Shown one piece after another: positions 34,713 to 45,000 of a stretch of DNA of 64,000 nt. The position numbers were made by a program, and so were the translations under genes. Every line of letters starts with the position of its first letter. The first letter of the stretch is position 1. The notes below the pieces were generated by a model that did no database searches, had not been told where the DNA came from, and saw only the letters and a program-made list of their open reading frames with translations. Origin of the DNA: Marinobacter salinexigens (GTDB lineage Bacteria; Pseudomonadota; Gammaproteobacteria; Pseudomonadales; Oleiphilaceae); assembly GCF_008370345.1 (NCBI RefSeq), contig NZ_VTUU01000004.1, positions 62,001 to 126,000 of the forward strand, written 5' to 3'.

Positions 34713-35402
34713 CTACCTGCGATTATCGGGCCAGGGCCCCTGAATAACCCGGGGCGCTTCCTGAAATGAGAGATCGGCTCTGTGCGCCATGGCGAGGCTG
34801 CAATGCTGGCCAGGCCAGCTGCCCCGCCGCTTGAGTACATGGATGGATAATGCCTGGTTTGTCTCTGGTGCCAGCTCCAGACGAAGGGCTGCGGGCGAGT
34901 TCTGCCCGGCGTGCTGGCGTTCCCTGAACAGAATGCACACATTACTACCGGCTTCAGCTGCCAGTTGCAGTCTCCGTACGTCCCGGCTGGCTAACTTACC
35001 CGGCCAGGCGAGCACCAGTCCGGTGACGGGAGAGCGCAGGCAGTTCTCCAGAGTCCACAGAAAATCATTGGCATCACTGGTATGAACCAGCACTACCTGG
35101 TCCAGATTCACGCCCTCGCGTGCGAGGGCTGGGGCATAGGGGATCTGGGGTGGGTTCAACCAGAAAACGGTTTTGTCTGCCTGGGTAAGGCGCTGCATCA
35201 AGGGTAGAACCAGATGCAGTTCACCAATGCCATGAACATCCTGCAGGCATTCGCTCAAGGCGCCTTTGGGCCAGCCAATGCCGCCAAGCTGGTTATCGAG
35301 AATCTGATATCCCGTAAGCTCAGAGGGCTGCGTTGTTTGTTGATGCCGGTGTCCTTGCCAGACACGGGCGTCCTGCATCAGCGTGTTCAGTAACTCGCTC
35401 AT
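34713..35402 (-). CDS. imuA: ImuA, SulA/RecA-like mutasome component
   Basis: A 229-residue protein of the ImuA/SulA-like family, the first gene of the SOS mutagenesis cassette. The RecA-like core is degenerate: 'LDNQLGGIGWPKGALSECLQ' sits where RecA has its Walker A region, followed by 'VFWLNPPQIPYAPALAREG' and 'VVLVHTSDANDFLWTLENCL'. The ATG at 35402 gives MSELLNTLMQDARVWQGHRH, the family start; extending to 35462 would run through the LexA box. The box lies 17 bp upstream, so expression is expected to be DNA-damage-induced. Confidence 0.92.
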   Translation of the reverse strand: MSELLNTLMQDARVWQGHRHQQTTQPSELTGYQILDNQLGGIGWPKGALSECLQDVHGIGELHLVLPLMQRLTQADKTVFWLNPPQIPYAPALAREGVNLDQVVLVHTSDANDFLWTLENCLRSPVTGLVLAWPGKLASRDVRRLQLAAEAGSNVCILFRERQHAGQNSPAALRLELAPETNQALSIHVLKRRGSWPGQHCSLAMAHRADLSFQEAPRVIQGPWPDNRR

Positions 35403-35419
35403 GGCTATTTGCTCCAATA

Positions 35420-35439
35420 TACTGTTTAAATATACAGTA
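35420..35439. promoter_or_regulatory. LexA (SOS) box of imuA-imuB-dnaE2
   Basis: TACTGTTTAAATATACAGTA is a near-perfect match to the E. coli-type LexA operator (CTGT-N8-ACAG with TA flanks). Its placement 17 bp before the imuA ATG fits the known SOS control of this cassette. Confidence 0.95.
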
Positions 35440-35631
35440 TTCTGAAGCGATAGGAATTTCAAGAACTGTTCATGCTCTGTGGTTAATGCCTGTCTTCGAA
35501 GAATGCCTGGTTCTGCTTTCAGCTTAGCTGTAATCGCACCGGTTGTGGCTGGCGGTTACGTTTTTCGTGGGTTGATAAACGGTTGGCAGAGATCCAAGGT
35601 GTAGAGATGGGGCATGGAAAGGAGATAAACC

Positions 35632-35991
35632 ATGACAGAGCTGAAACAACAATCCTGCGAAGCCTGCAGCGCCGACGCGCCACGGGTGACTGAAGACGAG
35701 AAGCAACAACTGCATCAGAGCGTGCCGGATTGGGAGATTGTTGAACTGGATGGCGAAGAACAACTGCGCCGGGAATTCCGGTTCAGGAATTTTGCCCAGG
35801 CACTGGCTTTTACCAATACCGTCGGTGAGCTAGCGGAGGCCGAGAATCATCATCCCGCCATTCTGTTGGAGTGGGGCAGGGTCACCGTGCGCTGGTGGAC
35901 CCATAAAATGGGCGGCCTTCACAAGAACGATTTCGTTATGGCTGCTCGGACCGATGAGGTTTATCAGCAGCTTCAGAGGAGGGGGCGTTAG
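35632..35991 (+). CDS. phhB: 4a-hydroxytetrahydrobiopterin dehydratase
   Basis: A 119-residue pterin-4a-carbinolamine dehydratase (PCD/DCoH fold) that regenerates the pterin cofactor, classically for phenylalanine hydroxylase, or serves in molybdopterin metabolism. The signature [20 protein letters not shown] and [13 protein letters not shown] contains the active-site His residues. The N-terminus has a Cys-containing '[12 protein letters not shown]' start often seen in marine homologues. AAGGAGAT precedes the ATG. No phhA lies next to it, so the partner is unknown. Confidence 0.93.
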   Translation: MTELKQQSCEACSADAPRVTEDEKQQLHQSVPDWEIVELDGEEQLRREFRFRNFAQALAFTNTVGELAEAENHHPAILLEWGRVTVRWWTHKMGGLHKNDFVMAARTDEVYQQLQRRGR

Positions 35992-36274
35992 CTGTTGCAG
36001 GCAGGCTGAGGCAGGCAGGCCGAGAAGGGAGGCTTCCAGGTTCGCCCGACAATCCGCTTCGCCCCCTCACTCGCCACGACCTCCTTCGTGGTATTTGGCA
36101 AGCATTCGTTCGTAATTTGCCTATTTCTGAGGTTTCTTAAGAGAATCAGGCAAGCAATAAGCAGGATCGGACAGGAAGCCAAGAGGGCTCTGCTTTTACA
36201 ATGGTTCTATTGTTGGCGTGATGTTCGTCGCGCTGCATTTCTACTTTCAATCTGAACCTGTGTGAGGAGTTTCC
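35992..36274. other. Intergenic region between phhB and the alcohol dehydrogenase
   Basis: 283 bp without a gene. It opens with a short imperfect tandem repeat of AGGCAGGC units (about 35999-36020). No terminator with a T tract is obvious after phhB. The alcohol dehydrogenase has GTGAGGAG just upstream of its ATG. Confidence 0.4.
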
Positions 36275-37327
36275 ATGAAAACGGTTGGATATGCTGCCTA
36301 TTCGTCTGATGCGGTAATGGCACCCTACCACTTCGAACGTCGCGCCTTGCGCGCGAACGATGTGGCCATTGAAATTCTCTACAGCGGTGTGTGCCACTCT
36401 GATCTGCACACGGTCAATGGTGATTGGGGGCCTCAGCCGTATCCGCTGGTGCCTGGCCATGAAATTATCGGGCGTGTTCTGGAAGTTGGCCCGGATGTCA
36501 CCCATTACAAGGTTGGTGATAATGTCGGTGTGGGCTGTATGGTGGATAGCTGCCAGGAATGCGACCAGTGCCATCATCACGAAGAGCAATATTGCCGCCA
36601 CGGCATGACCCCAACTTACGGTGCACCGGATCGTATTGACGGGCAAATCACTCAGGGCGGCTATTCCAAGCACATCGTGGTGCGGGAAGAGTTTGTGTTG
36701 CGTATTCCAGATGCCCTGGACCTGTCACGGGCTGCCCCTATTCTGTGTGCCGGCATTACCACGTTCTCACCACTACGCACCTGGAACATTGGTAAAGGCA
36801 GCCGGGTAGGGGTGATTGGCCTCGGTGGCCTGGGTCACATGGCGGTTAAGCTCGCCGTAGCCATGGGGGCCGAGGTTACGGTGCTGAGCCGTTCGAAGAA
36901 GAAAGAGGAAGAGGCCAAGTCTATTGGTGCTCACGGCATCCTGGCATCAACCGACGAAGAGGCGATGGCAGCAGCGGCAGCGTCTATGGATCTGATTATT
37001 GATACGGTACCCGTTGAGCACGATGTGAGCCCCTATACATCACTGCTGGACATTGATGGCACTCTGGTGATCGTTGGCCAGGTTGGACCAATGGAAGGGT
37101 TCATGGCTGCGCCGATGATCATGGGGCGCCGCCGTGTGGCTGGTTCGCTGATTGGCGGTATCAAAGAAACTCAGGAAGTGCTGGATTTCTGTGCCGAGCA
37201 CAACATCCACCCGATCTGCGAGATTATTCGTCCAGATCAGATCAATGATGCCTTTGCAGTTATGAACAAAGGCGATATTGCTCACCGGTATGTGATGGAC
37301 ATGTCTGCGTTGTCTGTCGACAGCTGA
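36275..37327 (+). CDS. Zinc-dependent alcohol dehydrogenase, cinnamyl-alcohol/YahK type
   Basis: A 350-residue medium-chain dehydrogenase reducing aldehydes, probably with NADPH. Catalytic zinc ligands are visible in GVCHSDLHTVNGDWG (Cys), VPGHEIIG (His) and PILCAGITT (Cys). Structural zinc cysteines are in CMVDSCQECDQCHHHEEQYC. The nucleotide fold is GVIGLGGLGHMAVKLA. The pattern matches the YahK/CAD subgroup, which acts on a broad range of aldehydes. It is a single gene ended by the terminator at 37395-37421; its physiological substrate is not clear. Confidence 0.92.
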   Translation: MKTVGYAAYSSDAVMAPYHFERRALRANDVAIEILYSGVCHSDLHTVNGDWGPQPYPLVPGHEIIGRVLEVGPDVTHYKVGDNVGVGCMVDSCQECDQCHHHEEQYCRHGMTPTYGAPDRIDGQITQGGYSKHIVVREEFVLRIPDALDLSRAAPILCAGITTFSPLRTWNIGKGSRVGVIGLGGLGHMAVKLAVAMGAEVTVLSRSKKKEEEAKSIGAHGILASTDEEAMAAAAASMDLIIDTVPVEHDVSPYTSLLDIDGTLVIVGQVGPMEGFMAAPMIMGRRRVAGSLIGGIKETQEVLDFCAEHNIHPICEIIRPDQINDAFAVMNKGDIAHRYVMDMSALSVDS

Positions 37328-37394
37328 GGCAGAGGCCGACAGACGAGACTGGTCATCTGGTAGACTAACCAGTCTTATGTCCGCACGTTCAAAC

Positions 37395-37421
37395 AACACC
37401 CCGCTTGCCGGGGTGTTTTTC
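37395..37421 (+). terminator. Intrinsic terminator of the alcohol dehydrogenase gene
   Basis: AACACCCCG (37395-37403), loop CTTGC, CGGGGTGTT (37409-37417) with trailing T. Confidence 0.9.
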
Positions 37422-37461
37422 ATTGTTTATAAGCCGCTATTGCAGGGAAAAACAATCTGTC

Positions 37462-38655
37462 ATGTCTGAAAATGCGTCCTCCCCGGGGTTACGCCCAAAT
37501 GATCTACTGACCTTTGTCATGGCTGTAGCCTGCGGCCTGGCGGTTGCGAATATCTATTATGCGCAACCCTTGCTGGATACCCTGGCCGGGGATTTCGGGA
37601 TTAATCGCGGCACTGCCGGTGTCATTATTACCATGACTCAACTGGGGTATGCCGCTGGCCTTATGTTGTTGGTCCCTTTGGGAGACCTTCTGGAGCGGAG
37701 AAGGCTGATCACGGTAATCAGCAGCGTTGCTGTATTGTCGCTGGTTGGCATGGCAGTGGCTCCGACCAGCAGCCTGTTTATCCTCGCTGCGCTGATCACC
37801 GGAGTAACCGCAGTGGTTGCACAGATTCTCGTCCCCTTTGCGGCGCATATGGCAAATGATGCCGAGCGCGGCCGGGTGGTAGGGCGAGTAATGACGGGGC
37901 TGTTGCTCGGGATTCTGCTGGCGCGGGTGGTCTCCGGCAGCATTTCTGATCTGTTTGGCTGGCGGGCGGTGTACTGGATTGCTGCAGTGATTATGCTGGT
38001 GCAGGTGGTGGCATTGCGTCACCTGTTGCCGGAAGAGTCGCCCCAGTCGCCGATGCGATATGCAGGGTTGTTGCGCTCGGTAGCAACCCTGGTTCGTGAG
38101 GAACCGGTGCTGCGCCGGCGAATTGTATACGGTGCTCTGGGTTTTGCTTCTTTCAGCGCGTTCTGGACCACCCTTCCATTCCTGCTTGCGCAAGCCCCTT
38201 ACCATTATCCGGATGCAGTCATCGGGCTGTTTGGTTTGCTGGGTGTGGCGGGAGCTTTGTGTGCCAATCTGGCAGGAAGTCTGCATGATCGTGGATATTC
38301 CCGGGTCGGAACCGGTTTGTTTCAGGCTGCAATGGGGTTGTCGTTTGTGTTGATGGCCGTATTTCCGGAGAATCTGGTGGCGATCATCGTTGGCATTATC
38401 GTGCTTGATCTGGGCGTTCAGGGGAATATGATCCTCAACCAGGGTGCGATCTACCAGATCCGGCCGGAAGCGCGTAGCCGCATTACCACGGCTTATATGA
38501 CCTTCTATTTTCTTGGTGGCGCCGCCGGGTCGGCCGGGGCAGCCTACCTGTTTGAGTTTGCCGGATGGATAGGGGCTTGTAGTTTAGGCATTGTGTTGGG
38601 GGCGAGTGGGGTGCTGTTTTGGCTAAGAGAAGGAGCTTCACATGATTGTTCGTGA
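37462..38655 (+). CDS. Major facilitator superfamily transporter
   Basis: A 397-residue, 12-helix MFS exporter. The start at ATG 37462 gives MSENASSPGLRPNDLLTFVM. The NIYYAQPLLDTLAGDFGI stretch and the loop 2-3 motif GDLLERRRLI are typical of the YnfM/arabinose-efflux-like drug/H+ antiporters; substrate unknown. It overlaps the bestrophin gene downstream by 14 nt, which in turn overlaps the NlpC gene, so the three are expected to be one operon. An earlier start at 37405 would run through the upstream terminator. Confidence 0.85.
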   Translation: MSENASSPGLRPNDLLTFVMAVACGLAVANIYYAQPLLDTLAGDFGINRGTAGVIITMTQLGYAAGLMLLVPLGDLLERRRLITVISSVAVLSLVGMAVAPTSSLFILAALITGVTAVVAQILVPFAAHMANDAERGRVVGRVMTGLLLGILLARVVSGSISDLFGWRAVYWIAAVIMLVQVVALRHLLPEESPQSPMRYAGLLRSVATLVREEPVLRRRIVYGALGFASFSAFWTTLPFLLAQAPYHYPDAVIGLFGLLGVAGALCANLAGSLHDRGYSRVGTGLFQAAMGLSFVLMAVFPENLVAIIVGIIVLDLGVQGNMILNQGAIYQIRPEARSRITTAYMTFYFLGGAAGSAGAAYLFEFAGWIGACSLGIVLGASGVLFWLREGASHDCS

Positions 38656-39550
38656 TCGTCCGGGTGCTCTGGCACTTATGCTGGCCTGGAAAGGGTCGGT
38701 AGTCCCCCATATCCTGCCTCACCTCATTCTCACCGGGTTATTTGCCATCGTGGTGACCTGGGTTTCCCGTCATCATTATCTGGATGGCATCGTAGAATAT
38801 ACGCTGCTTCCGTTTACCCTTATGGGGATCGCTCTGTCTATTTTGCTCAGCGTGCGTAACACCGCAACTTATGATCGCTGGTGGGAAGCGCGCAAGCAGT
38901 GGGGCCATATGGTTTATGAAATACGCAGCCTCGCGAGGGCAGGGGCGATCTATCTGAATCCGGAGCAGCGTCGCGAACTCCTGATGCGTTGCCTTGCTCA
39001 CGCGCATCTGTTGAGGGGTCAGCTTCGCGATGAAAACGTTCGCTCCGATCTGCCCTCGTCGCTCTCTGAATCGCTGATTGACGAGGCACTGAGCAAACGC
39101 AATCCCGCGGAGTTCATGCTGCAGCAGGCGGGGAATGTCATCGCGGATAGCCGCCGGAAAGGAGAAATCGATTCAGTGGCGGCAGCAGCGCTGGACCGGC
39201 ACCTTCATGGGATGGCGGGTATTCAGGCTGCATCCGAGCGCATCGCGCAGACGCCTTTGCCATTTGCCTACACCTTGCTGGCGCACCGCACAGCTTATGT
39301 GTACTGCTACATGCTGCCGTTCGGGCTGGTGGGTGTGGCCGGGTGGTTTGCTCCGGTGTTTACAATCATCGTGGCCTATACATTTTTTGGTCTGGACCGG
39401 CTATCAGAGCAACTGGAATTTCCCTTCGGTCGTCATACCAACGATCTGCCTCTGGATGCCATTTGCCGGGTGCATGAAATCAGTGTTGCGGAGGCGCTGG
39501 GTGAGCCCGCACCCGAGCCTCTGCAACCTGTGGAGTATCAACTGCAATGA
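38642..39550 (+). CDS. Bestrophin family membrane protein (YneE-like)
   Basis: A 302-residue bestrophin/UPF0187 protein. The N-terminal MIVRDRPGALALMLAWKGSV and SVRNTATYDRWWEARKQWG are the hallmark stretches. There are about four helices (about 18-40, 42-65, 215-235 and 238-258), and the C-terminal 'FGRHTNDLPLDAICR' is conserved. Characterised bacterial bestrophins are pentameric channels with cation or anion selectivity; selectivity here cannot be read from sequence alone. It lies between an exporter and a cell-wall hydrolase, overlapping both. Confidence 0.92.
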   Translation: MIVRDRPGALALMLAWKGSVVPHILPHLILTGLFAIVVTWVSRHHYLDGIVEYTLLPFTLMGIALSILLSVRNTATYDRWWEARKQWGHMVYEIRSLARAGAIYLNPEQRRELLMRCLAHAHLLRGQLRDENVRSDLPSSLSESLIDEALSKRNPAEFMLQQAGNVIADSRRKGEIDSVAAAALDRHLHGMAGIQAASERIAQTPLPFAYTLLAHRTAYVYCYMLPFGLVGVAGWFAPVFTIIVAYTFFGLDRLSEQLEFPFGRHTNDLPLDAICRVHEISVAEALGEPAPEPLQPVEYQLQ

Positions 39551-40056
39551 ATCCGAGGGGGATCGTCATTTCACTCATGCTCTTGCTGCTATCTGGTTGC
39601 AGCGCCGTGAGTGTGGATAACGGCTCCCCGGTTGTGTCGGTTGCCATTGGAGAAAACATTGATCTTGCGGATACCCAGGCCGTAAAGGAGAGCCTGTACC
39701 AGCAGTTCCGTCTCTGGGAGGGAACGCCTTACGATCTTGGTGGCCTGAACCTGTCTGGGGTTGACTGTTCGGGCTTTGTGTATGTGACCTACCGTGACCG
39801 GCTGGGCTGGCACTTGCCCCGGACCACAGAACGCCAGGCCAGCGTCGGTCGGGAAATAGCTCGGGAAGATCTGCGTGCCGGTGATCTGGTGTTCTTCAAG
39901 ACCGGTTTCAAAGTGCGCCACGTGGGTATGTACCTGGAGGATGGCAGGTTCCTCCATGCGTCGACCAGTAGGGGAGTGATCATCTCATCGCTGCTCAATC
40001 CATACTGGGAGGATGCTTACTGGCACTCACGGAGAGTCGGAAATCAGGATGACTAG
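39547..40056 (+). CDS. NlpC/P60 family lipoprotein, peptidoglycan endopeptidase
   Basis: A 169-residue outer-membrane-type lipoprotein. The signal peptide is followed by lipobox LLSGC with the lipidated Cys near residue 18. The NlpC/P60 catalytic Cys lies in GGLNLSGVDCSGFVYV, and the catalytic His in KVRHVGMYLEDGRFLHAS. Length and layout match MepS/Spr and NlpC, which cleave D-Ala-mDap crosslinks or stem peptides. The ATG overlaps the bestrophin stop (ATGA), and its 3' end overlaps the convergent histidine kinase gene by 4 bp. Confidence 0.92.
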   Translation: MNPRGIVISLMLLLLSGCSAVSVDNGSPVVSVAIGENIDLADTQAVKESLYQQFRLWEGTPYDLGGLNLSGVDCSGFVYVTYRDRLGWHLPRTTERQASVGREIAREDLRAGDLVFFKTGFKVRHVGMYLEDGRFLHASTSRGVIISSLLNPYWEDAYWHSRRVGNQDD

Positions 40057-41345
40057 GGCTGTGTACTCATTTCCAGCTCAACTACATAGCGGCCGGCTTC
40101 AATTCTGTGTGTGTATTCCCAGTTAATACGTCGGGTTAGCTGGTCTGTCAGCTCGAGGCCAAGGCCGTAGCCCGTTTGTTCCTGAAGGCTCGGGCTATCC
40201 TCACCCTCAGTCATACTCACAGGATTGCTGATTATCAGGTGACTACCACTCTGGTCGATCACGACTTCGCCTTGCCAGCTGTGCTGATAAGCATTGCGGA
40301 TGAGGTTTCCGATGATGATTCGTGCCGGAACGGGGGGTACCACGCAGTCAAACGGTTTGGTTTTTACCTTTGTGGTGACCTGCTTGCCGGTTAAAAGGTA
40401 GGTCATTTCGCCCGCAAGTTCGTCCACGAGCATCGATACGTCAATGGATCTGCTGTCCAGTGGGGTATCTGGCTCGTGGTTTAACCAGAGCAGTGTTTCG
40501 GTCAAGTGTTTCATGGTCAGGCTGGCGCGGTCGATACGCTCGACAATCGCTTGCTCGGCGCTGATGGTTTCTCGTTTCAGAGCAAGCTTGCGTTGTAATT
40601 CGATATTAGAGCGGATGGTGCTGATAGGCGTTCTCAGTTCGTGGCTCGCATGGCGCAGAAAGCGTCGCTCTCTATCAAGGGCATCTTGTACAGAGGTCAG
40701 ACTGGCCCGGATCAGCTCGGCCATTTCGTTCAGCTCTGGATAGGAAAAATCCGGAATGGGGTGTGAGAGTTTGTCGCGGTCAAGTGAATGGGTCCAGGCT
40801 CTCAACGCCGACATTGGGCGGGACACGTGGCGAAGTAGCAACCAGGCAATGATGGCAATGAAAACGATGACAAGTACGCTGACGGTGATTGTGAACCGCT
40901 GTTTTTGCCTGGCAGTGATTGGTATGACAGTAGACTCCACCGGTGGAACCAGCTCTTGGCTGATATAGAGTGGCCCGCTGTTGGTGTTGTAGCGCATGGC
41001 GAAGATAACGTGATCGGGCGGGCCGAATAGGGGGCCGTTTGTATCTTTATAGAGAGTGGCAGGTTCGGTTGGAGCCTGGAGAAAGGCCCTGTGTACATAG
41101 TCTGGCATGTTGAGCCATTCCGAACTTATGAAGAAACCACTGAATTCCTGACCTTGCCGCTGCTGCTCCGGAGTGACTACGTCTTCGAATGTGCGGGCGG
41201 ACTTTTCCATGTTGGAGGCCATGGCGGCATCCAGTCCGCGGATGAAATAGTCATCAGACACCAGGGAATACGCCGTCATCAGGATCATCCCGAGAGAGAT
41301 AAACGAGACCAACAGCAAGGCCCGCAGGCTGAGCTTAATGTTCAT
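40053..41345 (-). CDS. Sensor histidine kinase
   Basis: A 430-residue inner-membrane kinase of the efflux operon. Helices lie at about 8-28 and 152-172, enclosing a periplasmic sensor of about 120 residues, followed by a HAMP-like region. The phospho-acceptor is His235 in HASHELRTPIST. The ATPase part has IIGNLIRNAYQHS (N box) and GYGLGLELTDQL (G2). The start overlaps the response-regulator 3' end by 11 nt. The encoded pair is co-directional with, and overlaps, the RND genes, so it most likely controls them. The sensed signal is unknown. Confidence 0.93.
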   Translation of the reverse strand: MNIKLSLRALLLVSFISLGMILMTAYSLVSDDYFIRGLDAAMASNMEKSARTFEDVVTPEQQRQGQEFSGFFISSEWLNMPDYVHRAFLQAPTEPATLYKDTNGPLFGPPDHVIFAMRYNTNSGPLYISQELVPPVESTVIPITARQKQRFTITVSVLVIVFIAIIAWLLLRHVSRPMSALRAWTHSLDRDKLSHPIPDFSYPELNEMAELIRASLTSVQDALDRERRFLRHASHELRTPISTIRSNIELQRKLALKRETISAEQAIVERIDRASLTMKHLTETLLWLNHEPDTPLDSRSIDVSMLVDELAGEMTYLLTGKQVTTKVKTKPFDCVVPPVPARIIIGNLIRNAYQHSWQGEVVIDQSGSHLIISNPVSMTEGEDSPSLQEQTGYGLGLELTDQLTRRINWEYTHRIEAGRYVVELEMSTQP

Positions 41346-42030
41346 GATTGTTCGTTCCGGTACCAGCCTGCTTCAATGCGAAGCCTGCTCCGGTGATCGT
41401 ATGTAAAAGTGGTTCCTCGAACGGGCCATCTATGGATTTCCGGAGATTGAAGATGTGAACCTTCAGGCTGTTGCTGTCCGGATGGTCGTCACCCCAGACG
41501 GCATCCATCAGGTTCTCCCGTGAAACTGGTGCAGGGGAAGCCCTCATCAGGCATTCCAGAAGGCGCCAGCTGGTGGGTGAGAGCTTTAGCGTCCGGCCGT
41601 CACGACTGGCGCTGTGTTCACTGAGATTCATCTCCAGCCCACCACACGTGAGTTTCTGAACCTGGCCACTTCGCCGGCGTGACAGAGCCGTTACCCGTAC
41701 AACCAGTTCGGCCATTTCGAAAGGTTTTACCAGATAATCATCAGTGCCTGCCCGAAAGCCTTCCAGCTTGTCGTCCAGCTGGTCCCGTGCTGTCAACATG
41801 AGTATGGGCGTGTCGTTGCCCTGAGCACGCAGTCGCTGGCAAAGCCCCAGACCATCAAGCCGAGGCATGTTAATGTCCAGGAGCAGTACGTCATAACTGT
41901 TGCTGTTAATCAGGTTGAGGCCGGCGATGCCGTTGCTGGCGTGGTCGCATATCATGCCTTCCAGCTCCAGGTATTGCACCAGCGTTTGTGCCAGGTCCAG
42001 ATCGTCTTCTACCAGCAATAACTTCAGCAT
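41335..42030 (-). CDS. OmpR-family response regulator
   Basis: A 231-residue transcription factor: receiver domain (about 1-115) with phospho-acceptor Asp52 in VLLLDINMPRLDG and Lys in DYLVKPFE, then a winged-helix DNA-binding domain (about 125-222; 'LSPTSWRLLECLMRASPAPVSREN'). It overlaps the RND permease 3' end by 7 nt and the kinase start by 11 nt. A GGTTAA direct repeat with 11-bp period upstream of the first gene of the operon (47787-47803) is the kind of site this family binds; the link is inference. Confidence 0.95.
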   Translation of the reverse strand: MLKLLLVEDDLDLAQTLVQYLELEGMICDHASNGIAGLNLINSNSYDVLLLDINMPRLDGLGLCQRLRAQGNDTPILMLTARDQLDDKLEGFRAGTDDYLVKPFEMAELVVRVTALSRRRSGQVQKLTCGGLEMNLSEHSASRDGRTLKLSPTSWRLLECLMRASPAPVSRENLMDAVWGDDHPDSNSLKVHIFNLRKSIDGPFEEPLLHTITGAGFALKQAGTGTNNHEH

Positions 42031-45000
42031 TGATTCGTTCCTTGATCCGTTGAATCCACACTAAACCAGCTTCGGATCTGATTGAAGCGTTCCTCCGCAT
42101 CATGCTGGATGGCGACCAGTACCGGAATCAGAATCAACGTGATAACGGTGGCAAACATGATGCCGTAGCCGAGGGCTACCGCAGCCGGAATCAGGAATTG
42201 GGCCTGAGTTGACGTCTCGGTCAGTAATGGGGCCAGGCCGGCGAAGGTCGTCAGGGAGGTAAGCAGGACAGCCCGCAGGCGGCTCCTGCAGGCCTGACCG
42301 ATGGCCTCCAGTGGGTGATCGGCACCTGGTCTGAGTTCATTGTAGCGGGACACCAGGAGCAGGCTGTCATTGACCACTACGCCACTCAGGGCAATGATAC
42401 CGTTGAACGACAGTATGCTCATGGGCAGGTCGTTCATCCAGTGGCCGAGGATGGCGCCAACGACGCCGAATGGGATGGCCGTCATGATGAGCACCGGCTG
42501 GATATAGGACTTCAGAGGAATTGCCAGCAACATGTAGATCACCAGCATGGCGATGATAAACACTTCGGTCATTGAAGACTGGGTTTCGGCCTGCTGTTCG
42601 GCTTCTCCGGCAAAGCTGATATCAAGACCCGGGTACTGTCGCTCCAGCTCGGGAACCAGGTTTTGTTGCAGGTTGGCGACAAGCTCGGTGGATGACATCG
42701 AGTCTTTATCCACGTCAGCTGAAATGTACAGTGCGCGCTTGCCATCTATGCGGGTTATGGTGTCCCGGGTATAGCCGTATTCCACGGTTGCTACGCTGGA
42801 CAGCGGCATTACGGTACCGTCATCAGTCCGTATGCGGGCGCTGAGTACATCCGTTGGATTCTGACGGGCTTCCTCTGGATAACGGACCTTCACTTCGATC
42901 TCGTCGCTGTTACGCTGGAAGCGCTGTACAACCTGGCCACTGAATGCCTGAAGTACTTGCTGCGCTAGCATATCGGTACTGAGGCCGAGTGCCTTGCCCT
43001 GAGCATTGAGCTGGAGGAATAGTTGAGGCTGGCTGGCTTCGAGGTTGTCTTCAATGCCACTGATAGCGGAAATCTGCTGTAGCTGCTCCTTGGCGTCTTC
43101 TCCTGCCGCTGAGAGCAGAGTATTGTCGTTCGCCCGTAGTTCGATTCGCAAAGCATCCACCATATCCGGATGGCTGGCCACGCTGAGAGTTTTTACCCCT
43201 TCCGGCAAACCAGCGCTTTCCTTCCATAGCCGGGTAAACGTGTTGATGTCATAGGGCGCATCGGCTGCCAGCTCAACGGTCACCTTGCCGGACTGGTCGG
43301 CTTCCGACAGTACCTGCAGATTGCCGATACCAGTAGCGTTATCTGATCCAGACTGGTTAACGAGTTCACGGTCGATCTCGTGGGCCTTCTTTTCCAGAGA
43401 CAGCAGTGCCTGGTGGGTCAACCCGAAGCTGGCGTCATTCTGCATGGTGATCTCGGCCCGCACATTGTCGCCGGGAATATCCGGGAAGAAACTGAGGCGT
43501 ACGGCGCCGGTAAACGGCATGGCCATAACCAGAATAAACAGGGCAACAAACAACACAACAACGGCGTAGCGATAGTGCAGGGCAAGGTCGATGACAGGCT
43601 TATAGAGCCGGTCGTTGAACCACTGCAATCCGGTGTCTGCACAGTGTTGAATTGTCTGCCAGATGCGCATCGAGGGATGCGGGTTAGACCTTTTGTGGGT
43701 GTTCAGATGGGCCAGGTGTGCAGGCAGAATCAGTTTGGATTCGAGTATGGACAGTAGCAGGCAGATGGTGACAACAGCGGCGAACTGGGCATACAGCTGG
43801 CCCATGCCACCACTGATGTTGGACAATGAGAAAAAGGCGACTACTGTGGTAAAAACACCAAACAGCGTAGGCACGGCAACCCGTAATGTCCCCTTGATGG
43901 TATTGCGAAGGGTATCGCCTTCTTCGCTGCGAACGGTGTAGACACTTTCCCCGACCACGACGGCATCATCTACCACGATACCCAGTGCCATAATGAATCC
44001 GAAGGTGGTGAATTCGTTCAGAGATAGCCCGGCAAAGCTGTCACCCATGAAGAACAGTGTGCCGAAGAAAATGAACGGAAGGCCCATGGCTACCCAGAAT
44101 GCGACGGTCAGATTCAGAAACAGCGCAAGCAGCACAAACACCATGACGATGCCGGTAATCGCATTGCTGACCAAAAGCTGCAGGCGTTCGCTGATAAAAC
44201 TGCTGCGGTCGTACCAGCTGGTCAGCTCCACTCCCAGAGGCAGTTTGCCATCATCTTGCCACTCAGCCACGACGGACTTGGCAGCCTCTACGGTGTTGGT
44301 GATGTCATCCTGCCCGGTTGTAATGATCTGTAAGGCCACGCTGCTTTCACCGGCGAATCGTGACAATACTGAGGTATCGTCATCGTAGGTGTCCTTGATA
44401 GCGGCCACGTCGCCCAGCTTGAGGATGACGCCCGTGCTGGTTGTGACGAGTGGGATATTGGCAAATTCTTCCTTCAGGTAAGCCTGTTGCGATGCCTTGA
44501 GTTGTAGATAGACCTGGTCATTCTTGAGAACCGCTGTCATGGTGCTGGAGGAGCCCTGGTTGATGGCATCTTCGACATCGGAGAGGGACAGCCCGTAAGC
44601 CTGAAGTTGGCCTTCGTCTACTTCAATCACCATCATCGGGTCTAGCCAGCCGGACTTGCTGACGCGGCTGATGTCAGGATGAGCAACCAGGTCTGATTTC
44701 AGCTCCTCAGCCAGTTGCTGCAGCGTGTAACGATCGGCGTCGCCATGAAGCTGCAGCCAAAGGGAATGCTCTTCCCGTTCGGCTTTTTCAATGACCGGGC
44801 TTTTGGCATCTGCAGGAAACGTGGAAATAGCGTCGACTTTGGATTTTACATCGCGCAGAAGCTCATCGAGATCGTAATCACTCTGCTTTTCTATGGTGAC
44901 TGTAGCGCTGCTGGCGGTCGAGGAACTGGTAATGCTTTTGATGCCATTAACGTCTTCCAGTTGGTCCTCAATTTTGATAGCCAGACCTTCTTCTGCCTGT

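Noticed and set aside
35999..36025. AGGCAGGC tandem repeat after phhB
   Set aside because: Too short and irregular to be a repeat array; probably simple-sequence noise.
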